From the NCBI GenBank assembly GCA_013399895.1, contig VXBA01005913.1, positions 639,864 to 703,863 on the forward strand: 64,000 nucleotides of DNA. Reading direction: 5' to 3'. A model generated the notes under the pieces. That model saw nothing but the letters and a program-made list of their open reading frames with translations. It did not search any database and was not told the DNA's origin. This stretch comes from Serilophus lunatus (lineage: Eukaryota > Chordata > Aves > Passeriformes > Eurylaimidae). The translations under genes and the position numbers were made by a program. Positions 40,301-55,300 of the stretch are shown here, piece by piece (position 1 is the stretch's first letter; every line of letters begins with the position of its first letter).

Positions 40301-43300
40301 GTTATCCCAGTGAAACACTGATTAAAATGTTCAGCACACCTAGTCCTTTTGTGTACCAAGAGGGCATTATCTGGTTTTAAATAAAAGGGGGAAGAGGAGG
40401 GGGAAGGGGGGTGAAAAAGGCAAGAACATTTTCCCTTTTATCTAGGAACCAGAATATGACAGCCATTTCACCTAACCTTCCTTGACCTATACTTAAGTTT
40501 AAGTACCTGGGAGCCTTTCTGGGTTTTCTCTTTTTCAAGTTGCAACCAAGGCTTTCCCATCTTGAGATCAGAGTGGAGCTGGCAGCCTCTCACCTGGACC
40601 ACGGGTGGTTTCCAGCGCAGGTTCTTTAATGGAGCAGGAGTGAAATGGAAAGAGCCAGTAGGACGTTTCTTAAGCAGCAACCTAACTCCAGCAGGATTCT
40701 CTCGCAACTTTGCCACCAGATTTTTGAGTTGCCATCCAACCTGGAAGAGGATCAAGACATCTCTTGTTTAAAGCAAAATAACAAGAAAGACCCAAATCCC
40801 CAAGTCAAATTGTTTGTTTAACGTGAACCTTGAAGAGATAAGAGAGGTTAAAAAGAGACAGAATTAAGAAAAAAAAATGGAAAGCTTTTTTGCATGGTTC
40901 TTCATTTTGTTTCCAAGCAAGTTCTCTACTTAAGCTGTAAACTAAATTAAGGTATCAAGCAATGCTCTTTATACCTCAGTTCCAGACCTAGAAGGATGCA
41001 TGGATGTGCTCAAACTGACTAACAGAGGGATTCATAGTGACCTGCTTTTGCCATGTTCCTTTCTCCCACTGAAAGGCACTGCTTACCTGTGTTAAGCAAA
41101 AATGTCATCATTATACCCAAGTTCCCAGATGCAAATGATTTGACAATCATTTGGAAATGATTGGGGGTTTTTTCAAAGCTGTTTTTACCTGCATTTCAGT
41201 GGACAGTAACAAGGTATTTTAAAACAGGCCTTAAACACAATATGAAGTATTTTAATACAATGCATACCACATTTAAATATGAAATATTGCATACTTATTT
41301 TACCAAAATACTGCCAAGAATAAAATTTGTCTTGAAAGCAAAATGCAAAAAGCCTCAGATATTTCAGCACGAAAACATCAGAACCACCTCTTGATCCCAT
41401 CTATTCAGCACCTGGGAGGAGCAAGCTCTGCAGAGCGAGCAAAAGGGAAGGTCGGTAACACTGTTAGTTACTAACCACAGTCTGCCGATTAACCTGGATC
41501 ACTTCATCACCAGCATGAATCTTCTGACAGCGATCAGCAGGGGACTACAAAGAGGAAAACAAGAGTCATGTGCTTCAGCAAGTTTTCTTTCTTCCCTCCC
41601 GTAACAACCCCCGCCACACCATGCTAAGTCAAAGCTTGCATCAGCAGTGCTCTTCAGTATAGGTAATTTTCACATCTGCTGTTGACTTGAGAAATGTAAA
41701 TGAGTTAATCAAAGGGGAAGGGACAAGGCATAGCCTAAGTGGGTTACAGGCCAAATTGTACTTAAGTCATAGGGCAGTCTTCACTGTCTTTTTGCCTCCA
41801 GCTCATACTATAGTTTTAGACAGTAGTGAGAGAGGACTGAAGAGGATTTCTGGCCTAATGCAGAAACTATCTTGAATAGCTTTCAAATACATGCATACTT
41901 ATATAAACAAAATACATTAAGACTTTAAATGTACAGAACAAAGGATCCAAACCCCTCCAATCCATAAGACAGATCCACTACACTTTCTCTTTTTGTTTCC
42001 TAATATAAATAAAAGCTTCCAACTTCCATATGAAACTGCCTGCCTACATTGTCAAGGCCAACAAACAAAAATGATAGCACACATGAAGGGTGCATAGACA
42101 GGTATCTTTCAAATACATATCTAATAATAATACACCTTAAAATACTAATTTCTTGTAACAAAACCTAAGGTCTAGGGAACCATTATCAAGGAAGAACAAA
42201 ACGTGTCAATATTTACATTTATCAACAGCTGGTGCAATGCACCAGCTATTGCTGCAGTTATTTAAAAACAGTATCACTGCTATAACCCACTAACTCTGAC
42301 CAGCCTTGACAACACCCAAAGCACACAGGCATACTACCTTGGTATATATTGCACTCTGGTCACGGGACAACTCCTCCCATTCCCCCCACTGCGTGAGTAA
42401 CCACCTGGCAGCAGGCCAGTCCTTCCTAGTGACTCTAGAACTAAGCCCTAGGATTATGGACTCCCTTCTCCACTTTATCACACCTTTAAAGCCCTCTTAA
42501 TTTTCTTATGAGAAAGACCTAAGAACAAACATCAACGGAAGAAAACATGGGGGAATTTATGGGAGGCTCCAGCTATCATGAGTAAGCCCATTTCTTCATT
42601 GTCTTGTTGCTTCCTCCGAGAGGAAATGCCTCTATGAAAGGCGGCGTGCATATGAGTCAACCAAGCTCATGAAAAAATGCTGGGCCAAAGTCAAGTTTGT
42701 GAAAAAACAAAGCTCATTTCAAGCTGTCCTTTAGGTGACCAACAGCTCATCTGATGGAGGGTGGAGGATCCTTGCACAAAGAATTCCCACAAGTGACAGT
42801 CACAGTGCAGACACAGTGATCACAAAGTAAGAACAGAGGAAAAAGCAAAGTTTAGACATAGGCCAAATGTGACACGGGAAGTCACAAGTAAGATGGCCTA
42901 ACTCAAGCATCACTTTGGCTGACTGGTACCAAATGGACTTTCCCAGTCCTTCCACTGTTCAGTACTGCAATTTAGGGATGCAATTCCACTGCATTCCCAC
43001 ACACCAGCTTCTAAATACCATTCCAAACCTAGGAGCTAAAACCTATCCTGGGTCATCTAAATGATACCTCCCCACCATAAAGACAGCAGTTGTTTGCAGA
43101 TCTCAGTTACTTTTCAAGTTCTGCTGCTCCAAATGAAGGAGCCTCCCCAAATCAAGAACCAATGTTAACAAAACGAAGCAGACGTTTAGGTCAACACTCA
43201 AAGCTACAGAAGGAATACAGCCTCCAAAATAAGATCTACATGCAGAGGCAGCTTGTCGGCAGTTAACTTTACGTTCTTTCACATTTATCAGATGTTGAAA

Positions 43301-46300
43301 TTGCTGTGATCTTTGTGGAAGATCCTATACAATTATGTCATGACAACAGCATAAAAGCTACAAAATCACTGTGCACTCTGAGCTGCAAACAGAAATTTCC
43401 ACCCTATCCTCCTGGCCCCTGGACTAGGCAGGGAGAACAACTAGAATCACTGGTTCTTTCTTATTCACAAAAAAATGCATCACTTCAAAAGCCAAGTTTC
43501 TCTGCTCTTTTTTCTTTCAGCCTCTGCTCCTCTACAGCAGCATTTTTGATGCTACCACAGAATCACCTGCCAGCCTCAGCGGCTGGCTAGAGATCCATTC
43601 CTTCAATGGATGCCCAGAAGCCTTCAATGAAGTCTCTGCTACATAGGACTCATAGTGTACAAATAAAACAAGCAAACACCTGCAGCAAAAACTAGTTGCC
43701 TATCATGCCAACTATTTCATTCCAGCTAACCACTCAAAGTCTTACTTGTTCATAGTCTTTTTACTCTGCAAGGTAATTTTGTCATGGGATAGCTCATTGA
43801 TTTCATTACTCATTACTGAATTCAGCACACTACCACCTAAATGTTCCCATTAGGGGAGATAGCTTTTGCCAGCAGAAAGCAAATACATTCAAGCCTTTGT
43901 TAAGCAAGACACCGTAAGGGCTCAGAACAGCAGATACAGTAACTTATTAAAGTAATTATTTTAATGCCAAGTATTTGAACTAACTCGTACCTGCAGAAAC
44001 TGGTTTAATTTGACTAACAGCAAAACATGCAGATACAAAATATTTACAAATTGTGGATAAACAAACAATGCATCAGGCAATATTTAAAACAGTAACACCA
44101 TGCAAGTCATAAGTCAAACTAAGACAAAGCTATCCTCCAGATACACTGATTTAATCCATATTTACATCACTTACATTTTCTGTAGTTCCAGTAACTACAT
44201 GCAATCCATCGTAAGTTGATTTTATGTACATTCCCTAAATATAAAGAAAAAATGTAAAACAAGTTTGAAGGCAAAACAAACCACATAACTTATCTGATTA
44301 AATAAATGTTGGCAACAGAGTCAAAATATCATTAAAACCAGTTAACAATTCATATACTTTCCATAGAAAAGTGTGTAATCTAATATTACAACACTCTAAA
44401 CTTCTGCACAGATCACTTTTACTGTAATTAATTATAATATTTATCATGATTTAAAACACCTAGTATATGGAATGTGATTTAGAAACACTGTCTGGTTGGT
44501 AATACCCAACACTGCAGGTTTTGCTGCCTTGTCTGTCTTTGTCGTCAAACAAAATTTTATTTCTTACTACTCAGTCTTCACTGGAGAATTATAGGTTTTA
44601 CTAGGAGGCCACTAGTTCTCTCCATACAAAGCTCACTTACACAGGTGGGCTACAAATAATGCTGATATGTTCTTTAACAGCTTCTCTTGACAAGTCAATA
44701 TACAGACTGCACTGCAACCACAATGCTTAGATAAGCAATAAAAGCTCTAGCAGAGTATCTGTGGCTCTACACGTTAATGATGGGTGTGAAAATTAGGACA
44801 CACTCAGATGAAGTGGGTGTTTGCCATAAGAACACCAAATTAAAAATCACAAACAGCCTAATAACTAATAACTGCATAGATTTTCCTCATAAGAGGTGAT
44901 GGTTACATTGGTTTCATTGTTAATGAACAAATACATATCTACTTTTCCTATCTACATCTGTTCTTAGAAGCACTCACACTGAATAGTACAGAACTGGATG
45001 CTATTCAGGAGCTGAAAACAGCTTAGCTGCCTGAAGTTACCACACTTGCTTAAAAGTACAGGGAAAAAATAGAGGTTTTTTAGATCCTTCCTCTCCAGCC
45101 AGTTCCTTCCCTGTTTGCCTATCAGTTTCCAATTATGTACACCGACCTCCTCATTTCTTCCTTAGTCCAAACTAGACCGACTTTAGTTCGTTGGAGCTTG
45201 TGCATTAACAAAAAGGTCCCCACGATTTCAAGAATGCATGACTGATTCAATCAAATCCACTGGTCTAGGTATAACTATATAGCACAGTAAGACTGCAGCT
45301 TTCTCTAAGTTCATCTCTTCTGCCTTTGGGGCCAGGGGATGAATACAAATGCACTTAAGAATTTAAATTCCCTCCAACTCATTCTAACACGTCTGTTCCC
45401 TAGATAGAAAAATCCACTAAGATTTCAAACTAAGTTTCTCATAACCAGCACTCAGCTACGCAGAATCCACTGGACAAACAAGAGTCAGTAACATTGCGTG
45501 GTCACTGGAATGCTGAGAAAGTTTTTATATTCCTGCTAACAGCAAACCTCAAAAAATTCTCATACCTTGCTATAAAAACACAAAAATGTATCTTTCAACA
45601 CACAAACGTCATTTCTTATTACCTTCTTCCTCCTCCAACCCCTTCCCTATCTCTCCAAAAAACAACTGGTAAAGGCAACCTGTAAAAATAAAACTACTGT
45701 TTTCAGAAGCATTCGTAAGTTCTCTAATATCCTGGTTAAGGCACAAACCAACAACTTACCACTAAAAGTTATATTTGGGATCAAATCTATTAATGTGCAC
45801 ACCTGTCTCTGGAGCCACTCTGGCACACCACCTGACAATTAACCTTTAGGGTTCCTCCCCACGCCTCTTTCTTTTCCCCATAGGTTATTACTGATATTGA
45901 AATATCTTACTACACATACACATTTACATTGGCTTATTCAACACTTCGGACATCAGGACATTCCAGAACCAGGTCTTACCAGGCCTTCCCCAGGTTTTAT
46001 GTTGGTTAAATGAACCTCCTCCAGACATGCACACTGGCTCATCAATGGATCTGTAGTAGATCGGATGGCTTTATCACAAATGCCATTTAAAGTCTTGGCC
46101 TACAACGAGAATATAGACAAAAACAGTTAGGAAAATTCTCTCCTGACTTCTTCCTCTTACAGTTTACAAAAAATGTAAAGAAATGAATTCCAAAATCACT
46201 GAGATAGAAGATTCACTTGCACAGATCTATTCTGTAGCATTTTCATATTCTTTCTGTAACATAGCAAAACCAACTTGCTCCCATTAGTGCCACCTCACCA

Positions 46301-49300
46301 TCATTAACAGATGCCAACACATCCTCTGTCTAAAAAAACAAGCATACAAAATACAGCAAAAAATTTGGTACATGGCTTGTTTGCTTTAACCAAAATACAA
46401 CCCACTGTATCTTGATGAAACATTTTGATGATTCTTTGTGGGAACAGTTGACAGTTTTTCATGTTGATCTTTATTTCTGCTGTGAGAATAAAATCGGCCA
46501 TGTGTCACAAAAAGTGATGCACTAGCCACTGACTTATCTGCACAAAGCTTTACAGTGTAAGGTAGGACATCTAGAACTCAAGCGTTTCAGCGGTACTTCT
46601 TTTCACTGTGCCTCTGAACTGACCTCTTCTGGAATGCTTAGGCAGGCAAGGTTCATATTTCCTTTTGACTGAAACATAACTGATCCTAAGCCAACATTAT
46701 AACTAACTAAAGCCTAATTCTGACCTTGGCATGTGTGTCAGTAAAGTTGGAGGCAGAATGGCTTTGCCTTGTAGAACATTTAACTGTCAGAAGGGCTAAT
46801 TAAACATGGAAAAAAAAAGGGGGGGAAAACGGTCAAAAGGTCTGTGCCCTCTCTACATCACAAATTTAATTACATCCCACAGTGTGTTTTCTGTCCTGAC
46901 GTTAACTGAAATAATGCTGAAACTCAAAGTTGGTTACAAAAACTTAAAGGAGAGGGGAGAGAGGATTAATATACAGTACAGGAGTCAGTTATAAACAGTT
47001 TGGGAACCTGCAAGTCACCTGCCACAAGAAGGTTGAATCCTTCAGTTAAAGTAGACGTAAGTAATTACAGGATGGGGGGAGCTATGTTTAGGAAGAATTG
47101 GTTTGGATTACAATGGTCCCTGGAAACAATAGTTCTAACATTTTCTGTTTTGTTTTACGTCACATTTATAGAGCAGCAATAAAATAAATCAAAACAATGT
47201 TTAAGTGTGAATGCAAGGAACTGCTCAAACAAGGGGATTCCAAACAACAATACCTACTTCCAGAGTGGGTATACACAAGTGGAAAAAGAAAGATGCAGAA
47301 AACTCCCTTTTACGTGGTCTCATTATTTATGGACAAAATTATTTTTAGTTAGTTTGCTACTAAATTCCTAAGCATCTATGAGCTACCGGAAGACCTTATC
47401 AAAGAGCACAGCCTGGTTCATGTCAAAAGCAGGAAGCGATGATTAACTGTTACAAAATATAAAAAGCATTCCATTACACTCTGCATTTGGTCACAAGGCT
47501 GCTTCAAACAACCCTGAAAACTCAAGCTCAAGTACAAAGAGAAATAGAACTTAAATTCTCTGTCAGGGCAGTTCTTTCCTAACACCTGCTTAAGGTACTA
47601 AGTGCACTTCACAGGCCTAACTGGTTTATTCAGCCTATGGTCATTCTACAATACTCCTCCTCCCTTGAAAATTTGAAGTCTAAATTCTCTCAGAAACATA
47701 GCTGTGCAATGAAACTTTAAGGAATACCTGACTCCATGCTATTACACATACTACCCATCCGTTCGGATTTCATTGATTTTCTCTACAGTGAGGAATATTC
47801 ACAAAACAAGCCATAGTAATGTTTACTTGCATGATATGCTTGTACATTTGGGGCTGAGAAGCATCTGTCAATACAGTCAGCATAGAAGTAACTGAAAAAA
47901 ATGTAAACGCTAACAGCTGAGTTTCAACAGAAATGTAAACTTACCACAGTCTGCACTTTATCTTCCATGTCAGCCACAGTGCAATCCTAAAAATAAAAAG
48001 AGGAAAAAAGAACAAAAGCCCTACATTAACCAATGAACATGTAAACAAATTATACTCCAAAACTGCCATTTTAACCTTGAATAGAAATAGTTATGCATGC
48101 CGCAGGGATTAATCAGATTAGTTTCACTCAGTAGGGCTCAAATGGACTTTTAAGCAACTATTTTCTGGCTCTAGTAGAAAGCAATAATAAACCTTGAAAA
48201 CTAAGAGAATGTGGGATTCAATTACAGCAGTCAACTTTTCCAGAGTAGCAGAACTCTGCACAATAAAATCAGACTCTCAAAAGGCTGGGCAGATGAATTT
48301 GCCTCACAGCAATAGACACTAACTCAGGTACTCCTCTGTTTCAGGCATCAAATTGTATCTAAAACATACTGTTAAAAACTGAATGGAAAGTGATATTTTT
48401 AAAAATATGCTATCGATGACATTCCTGAAGGGCACAGGACTGTACACAAGGCATTATTTACACAGTCCAGGTACAAAATTCTTTGAACTGAAACGAGTTC
48501 ATGTAACAAACTACAAGAAGTTGTCATTGTTTTCTGCAAGCAGAGTTGAACTGAGGAATAATATTATTCTCAGATTAAAAAGTTAAAACAGGAAGTAAAT
48601 AATTAAGCAAGATTTACAGAAAACCCTCAATCCCCAAGCATTTTAACAAGCTTACATTCCAGGATATTTGCCTTTGACATTTTCATTGAGTTTGCATGAC
48701 AAGATTTTGGTAACAGGGATGAAACAGGTATGGCTTCTGAGAGAAGCTGCTAGAGATTTTCCCTACATCTGATGGAGCCAGTGCCAGCAGCCTCCAAAAT
48801 GGACCTGTTTCTAGCCAAGATTGAGTCCATCAGCAAGGGTAGCAGTACCTCTGGGATAACAGACTTAAGAAGGGGGAAAAACAGTCCTGTGGAACTGCAG
48901 CTGGAGAAAGAAGTGAGAATATGTGAGAGAAGTAACTCTCCAAACACCAAGACCAGTGAAGGAGGGGCAGCAGGTGCTCCAGGTGCCAGTGCAGAGATTG
49001 CCCTGTCGCCCATGGCGCAGACCATGGTGAGGCAGGCTGCCCCTGTGCAGCCCATGGAGGTCTGCAGTGGAGCAGGGATCCACTTGCAGCCCAGGGAAGA
49101 CCCCACACCAGAACAGGTGGATTCCCACTGGAAGCTGTGACCCCACAGGATGCCCATGCTGGAGCAGGATTGCTGGCATGACTTATTGATGCCGTGGGGG
49201 AACCTACCCTGGTGCAGCTCATGAAGAATTGCAGTTCATGGGAAGAACTCATGTTGGAGAGTCTCATGGAGAACAATCTCCTGCTTTTCTGTGCTAAATA

Positions 49301-52300
49301 CATCTGCATGAATTAGTATCAAATGCACTATCATCGTGCAGCCCAATTGCTTAATATTGCCAAGTCCTACTGCTCCTACTCATTTCTGTTTAACCTTAGT
49401 TTGCTGTCAAACTTTAAGTGGAATAAACTCTGGTCCTTCAATCTATATAGCTATCATTAAAAACAACTAGAACCTTCTTGCATTCCTGCTTTGCTTTATT
49501 ATTCATGCACTTCTATATACCATTTATAATTATGCAGAGCAGCATTAGTTCCGCAAGAGCCGCCCTGGTCTCTTCTCCATTATTAGAACTGACCATTTGC
49601 TCCTATAGCCTATACTCTAAAAACCCCCCTAAAGATGTTTCAATTGTATCTCTCTTTTCCCCATCAGTGGACTCCTTCAGACAATTCTGCAGTGTCCCCA
49701 TACAAAATAGTGTTGCCTGTCCCCCCATTAATGCTTCTTCTCACTTGCATCAATCCCATTTGTTACTACAGCTCCTATCAAATTGGCAGAGAAGTAATTT
49801 GATGCTTTTTAAAAGGCTAGAGCTGTGTTCACCATCTTCCATTCCCCTGCCAACAAATTCTGATTTAACTGAAAGATCAGACACCATTTTTAGCAGTTTT
49901 ATTAATACATTCAGCAATCTCACATATCAGTTCCTGTAACACTTTCGGGTGAACACTAGCTGCTGCTAAAAACACTTACTGTTCTACTGCTCAATCTCCA
50001 AACCTGTAGCTACAAATTACCGATTTTGTGCCATTGTACACACAGTACCCAAATAAGAAAGGCACTGAGCAGCAGGACAGACTTATGCATCTAAGAACTT
50101 AAAGTATCCAGACACTATCCTTTCACAACGACACAACAGGCATAACTGGGTGTCATCATAGCTTGACAGTTCATAGATCTTTCTGTCCTTTGACATTATC
50201 CCTTTAACAATGGGAGAGAACCACACATGTCACAAGACGTGGTCCTTCAGAGTTTGAACAACACATGGCCAGGGAGTAATGTTTATGAGCAAGTTTAGCA
50301 GTAACTGAAGCAGGCACACAGTGATCCACAGCCAAAACACTGGCATGCTCTCAGAACAGTTTCAAAGACAGGCAGTATTATTCAGAGAGCAAAATGGTCA
50401 TTTGTCAAGAGGCTACATGTTGCTACATGTCCTTTTAGCTATTATCTCTACAATTTATCATAGCTGATAAATTAAAGTTTTGAAAAATACTGTGGTCTTG
50501 CAGTAGCAGCAGAAGCAGTCTGCCTAGCACAATTTGTATTGTAAAGGTGGCAGCTCCTTCCATTACATGCAGCACTTCCCACCTGATGGCTAAAACACTC
50601 TGTATGAGACCAGACCTAAGGAGTCTGCAAGTACAGATATAAAAATCAATGGAACCATATTTTTGCTTAGAGTTAGCACTGCTAGCTATTTTTCAACATG
50701 TTGTTTGGAATGTGAAAGTCTTCAAATGCAGATCAACTATTTCAAAAACTAACCGTTTTTCCAGTAAAGCTCCAGAAAATAAAAGCAGCCTTGAAACAGC
50801 AGTCACTTTTACTGCCAGCAACTAAACTGGAGGGGGACAACAAAAACCTCCCACTACTCAGAAAAACAGACAACTGAAACTGACCTTCATGGATCTTCAA
50901 AGTTTAAAGTAAGCTCTTATTCCCAGATCTGCCTTTCATTAACACTCAGCGAGCACATTACTTCCCCAAACATCCCCTCTCCTTCCCTTTTGGAAAATAA
51001 AGAGGAAAAGAAATCAGCTGACCTTCTGAACAGCAGTAGTGAGGTCCAAGCAGAGCTGAATGATTCTGTTCTTCATTGATGAAAAGTCAGCAATTCCTGT
51101 AAATGGGGTCCTGCAACAAGATAAAATTCCCCTTAGATTGAAGAGACCAGCCTTCCCCAATCCTACCCTATCAGTGAGGAAGAATACCTACTGCAACTCT
51201 GACATTCACACAGGTGTGAAGACATAGTTTTACAACATAAGTATTCCTGACTGCACAGTTCTGCTCCATTCTTGCATCAAAACTGGGAAATGTCTATCCC
51301 TGTGGTAAGCAATTCAGAAAGCAGAACTAGAAGAAATGTTCAGTTTTCCAAACTACAGATCTCTCTACTTGCAAGCTCAAGTATATTGTGTTGTAAAAAT
51401 CATACACTTGGGTCTGCCAGTGAGTAGATCTCTAACCTTCTGAGTGGATGAGGAAAGAAAAAGTCCTCCACAAGAAGAAAAATTGATTTTCACATTTTAC
51501 ACCAAGAGATACAATGAGACTTAAGAATCATGATAGGTAGGGTGCCTTTAGAGTCTGTAGAGTACCACCTCAGACCCTCCAGACAGCTGCAAAAGCTAGA
51601 AGAGGGGTTGAGAAGTACCCACAGCAGGTTTAGGACGAGCCAGCAATTTTGGTGAGTTACAGAAAAAATTAAGGGTGAGATGCCAGCAACAGGAGAGAGG
51701 AGAAGACCAGGTGAGAGGAACAAGCTGTTCATATCACTGCCTCGACACAGACCAACATATGGCTTGAGAGAAGGGATATTGAAGAATAAAAGTGCTCATT
51801 GCTGCCAGCCCTTGTGCAGTTCTCTTCTTTCTCAGGAAAGCTAGCAAGGTGGTTGAGAATGTATGTTCATCTGTTGTCATGGACAGCATTTCTGACAGCA
51901 CCTGACCTGCTGCAGCTGTCATAAAACAACTCCGGCTCTTTCCAAGCAAAAAAAAATAATTAAATAAGAAAAAAAAAAGGGGGAAAAACCACCCAAAAGA
52001 CACAAGGAGAAAAGAGAAAGATCCTTATATAAGAAAGTAACATGCAAGGGAAGACTCCTACTTTTACAAATACCAGTTTGTGTGCAATGTTAATAGTTTT
52101 TCTGTTTTAAACAGGAGCAGAAGTGCAAGAGTAGATACCCCAGATTAAATTCGTTCACTAGAGGCCTTCTAACAACACCAAAAAAGGGGTGATTGAGATC
52201 AAGATCTTTACATCCAAGCAGGTATGAATTACCCTACAAGGGGAAGCTATTCATTAGAGCATCAAATTAAAATATGATATTACTCATACCTGTCCAACCA

Positions 52301-55300
52301 TGCAAGCAAGGCTTTGGCAGCACCAATAAGCTCTACCACAGAAGTAAGGAATTCATTGGGGGGCTTGCGAGAGGTATTTCCATCATAACTGGAACTTTTC
52401 CTACGGCTGCTGATGTAATTTTGCAGGTTGTTGGATGACGCTCGCAGTTTGAGAACCAGGTTCTTCATATTGTCTGTTTCAAGGCCATAGTTCTGCAAAG
52501 AATATTAAAAAGCTTGACAAATATCCCAGTTGAGTTCTCCTATTTATTATATCATAAGTTACAAGCTCATACAAAATGAAAAGTCTGAGGATCTGCACAA
52601 TTATCTTCTGGGGTTTTTTTGGCAAAAATACCATCTAAGGTTTGTTCTACCCTACAGCCACTAAATAATATTTTTGCGCGTGCCAAACCTCCTCAGTTTC
52701 TGACACTGAGATTTAAGGATACTTTTCAACCAGAATGAAGTCCCAGTGTCCTAACACATGTAATTCACTTGTTAATAACAGGATTGTGTTGTCTTCCTTT
52801 TTGCTAAAGGAAAGCAAAGACTACTTTGTTCTTAAAATGTTTTCTGTACTGTGGTACATAAATACTAAAGCAACATTTCATTCTCAGCTAAAGATAAGTT
52901 AAATCTGGTAAGAGATAAAAGCATCAACAGGAAGCAAGTGAAACTTTGCAATCAAAAGCTTAAGTAAATATTTGGATCACAAGTTTTCAGTAACTGTGCT
53001 CTTTGACTACAGTAGTGCAATTATTTGCAAGTTTGAGGACTGCGTTAACTCCCTATATATTAATTAAACACATTTTTAGACATCATATTTTTCATTCAAC
53101 AGTATCTTTACAAAAATTTACAAACCCTAAAAAAAAATCTGTAAATCTCGCCTATAATTTCAACTTTATAAATTCAATACAATCAAGTCACATTCTGTAA
53201 AATTAAAATCCAATTGTTTTACGCAACACATGGATCATCTCATTCCAAATATGTCAGAAATGCTTTTCTCTCTTCTGAAGGCAACTCAGGTTTGTAATCA
53301 TGAATTTCTTCTTTTCACTGTCTGTGTAAATGTGTGAATTATGTAGCAACATGTAGCAATTATGTTGCTTCCGAGTTATTCTGCCTTGTAAAAACTTACA
53401 TGGGCATCTACTGAAAGTTAAGTCCCAGGCAAGGCTTAGCTCTTTTAGACTGAAAAATTCTAACTTTCCTTGAGAAAAGGTGCGGGAGGAGAGGAGGGAA
53501 GAACAAAACATCTCCACCGGAACAAAACAAACAGCCAAAAATACAAAGAAGTTCTGCCTTTCTCTGTTCTGCTGCTGCAGATTCTTGCAACCAACCTCCA
53601 GGTTTCATAGTTAAGTCAGCTGTACCATCTACTCCTTCTCCTTTCCCATTCAAAACCATGAAACAACTAAAGTAAATTTCAATTCCATTCAATTCCTAAT
53701 TTCCAGGGGTTCCTAATACCTCCACTCAGGATCACAGCATCCTCCAGGCTGATGGGGAGCTCTGGATGTGTCAGACAAAATTCCTCACAGCAGGCTCAGC
53801 TGTGAGCTTGACCAGCTTGTTCAGGACTTTTTCCTGTCAGGTTTTAAAAACCTCCAAGAGCAGAAACTGTACAACCTGATCCACTGTCTGGCTGCCTTCA
53901 CATAAGCAAATCTTTCCTTACATACAGCCTGAACCTCTGGTTTCAACTTCTGCCCAGTCTCTCATCCTTCTGCCACACACAGCCCAGCTCTGTCCACCAG
54001 CTAGGTTCCATGCCACGGTAGGTACCTGACATCTGCTTTTGGACTTCCTTGGGGCTGTCTCTTCCCCAGGCTGAAAACGTCCCAGTCCCTCAGCCTCTCT
54101 TCATGGGCAAGTACTCCAGATCTGACCTACCCAGTAGCCCTCCACTGAGCTTGCTCTGATTTCTCTATAGCTGTGCTGTACTTAGGGGCAGGGGGCATAC
54201 TCAGACTAATGAGTCACTAGTAAAGGGTGATAATCGCTTTGCTCTTTCTCCCATTAATGCAGACCAGGATGTTGCTAGGGCACACTGCTAGCTTGTGGCT
54301 CCATTCCCAACATGGTCAAGCACCTGTAAAACACCAGTGTATGGAGAAGTTTCAGCTATGCAGCTACCTTTAAAATACTACCTCCATGGAAAAGATCCCA
54401 GTAGGTCTAAGTTACACAAGTACCTCCCTATTCCACCTCAGGGTTCTTGGCAAGGAAGTACCCTTAAAGTGCAGCCAGAAGTAGGGTCTGAAAGGATATG
54501 TCCAATTGAAAAAAATGCCACTGTTGCAACAGCAAAGGATATCCTTATATTTTCCAGGATCACAGAAAGGGAAAGATCCGGATTGCTAAACAACGTTGAA
54601 GTACTTGCACACTGACATGTATGAACTTAGAACCTTATAACTTTAACAACAACAACAACAACAAAAAAGAAAAAACAACTACGAGAGCATCATTCTGATG
54701 CATTTCTTGCAGCTAGTTTTTTTCCTCCTCACAGAACATTGTGTATTAGTCTATTGTTGAAGGAAAACTTTTTCACAAACAGGTCTGGATGTGGGGCAAG
54801 TTCCTGTGACGACAACAAATCAGACACATATTAGAAATCTCTCTCTTAAAAAGGGGAATCTGAGGATGTTGGCCTGCTCCTTCCTTAAAGGGCCAGAAAA
54901 TACAAAATGCTTTTTCTGTACAGTGATAAACCATCTAATAACTCTGTTCAGAACTTGACAGAGTCTTGAAATACCTAAGTATCTCTAGGTCTTTCTTTCT
55001 GACATTCAGTTGTAGACATTGTGGCAACCATCCACAGGTATTTTGAGATTAAAGAGAACCACTATTTAAGAGACACATGTTGATGTATCAGGTAAGATTT
55101 TGGGTTTGGCCCAAAAACATTCACATACTCCTTAACACATCTTATTTAAATTCCTTATTTATACAGCCTGGGGAGTCTGGTGTGACATTTCCAGATCCAG
55201 TAGTTTTTAATACATCTGTTGAGTAGCTCTCAGTTTTGAAGTAGACTTCATCAACACGGGTGGTGCCTATAGAGATGCAGGGGCTGCAGCTCATAACTGC

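Noticed and set aside
48750..49309. Reverse-strand frames of 104-159 codons over the intron-4 repeat
   Set aside because: They are shadows of the GC-rich repeat and have no links to CNKSR3 exons.
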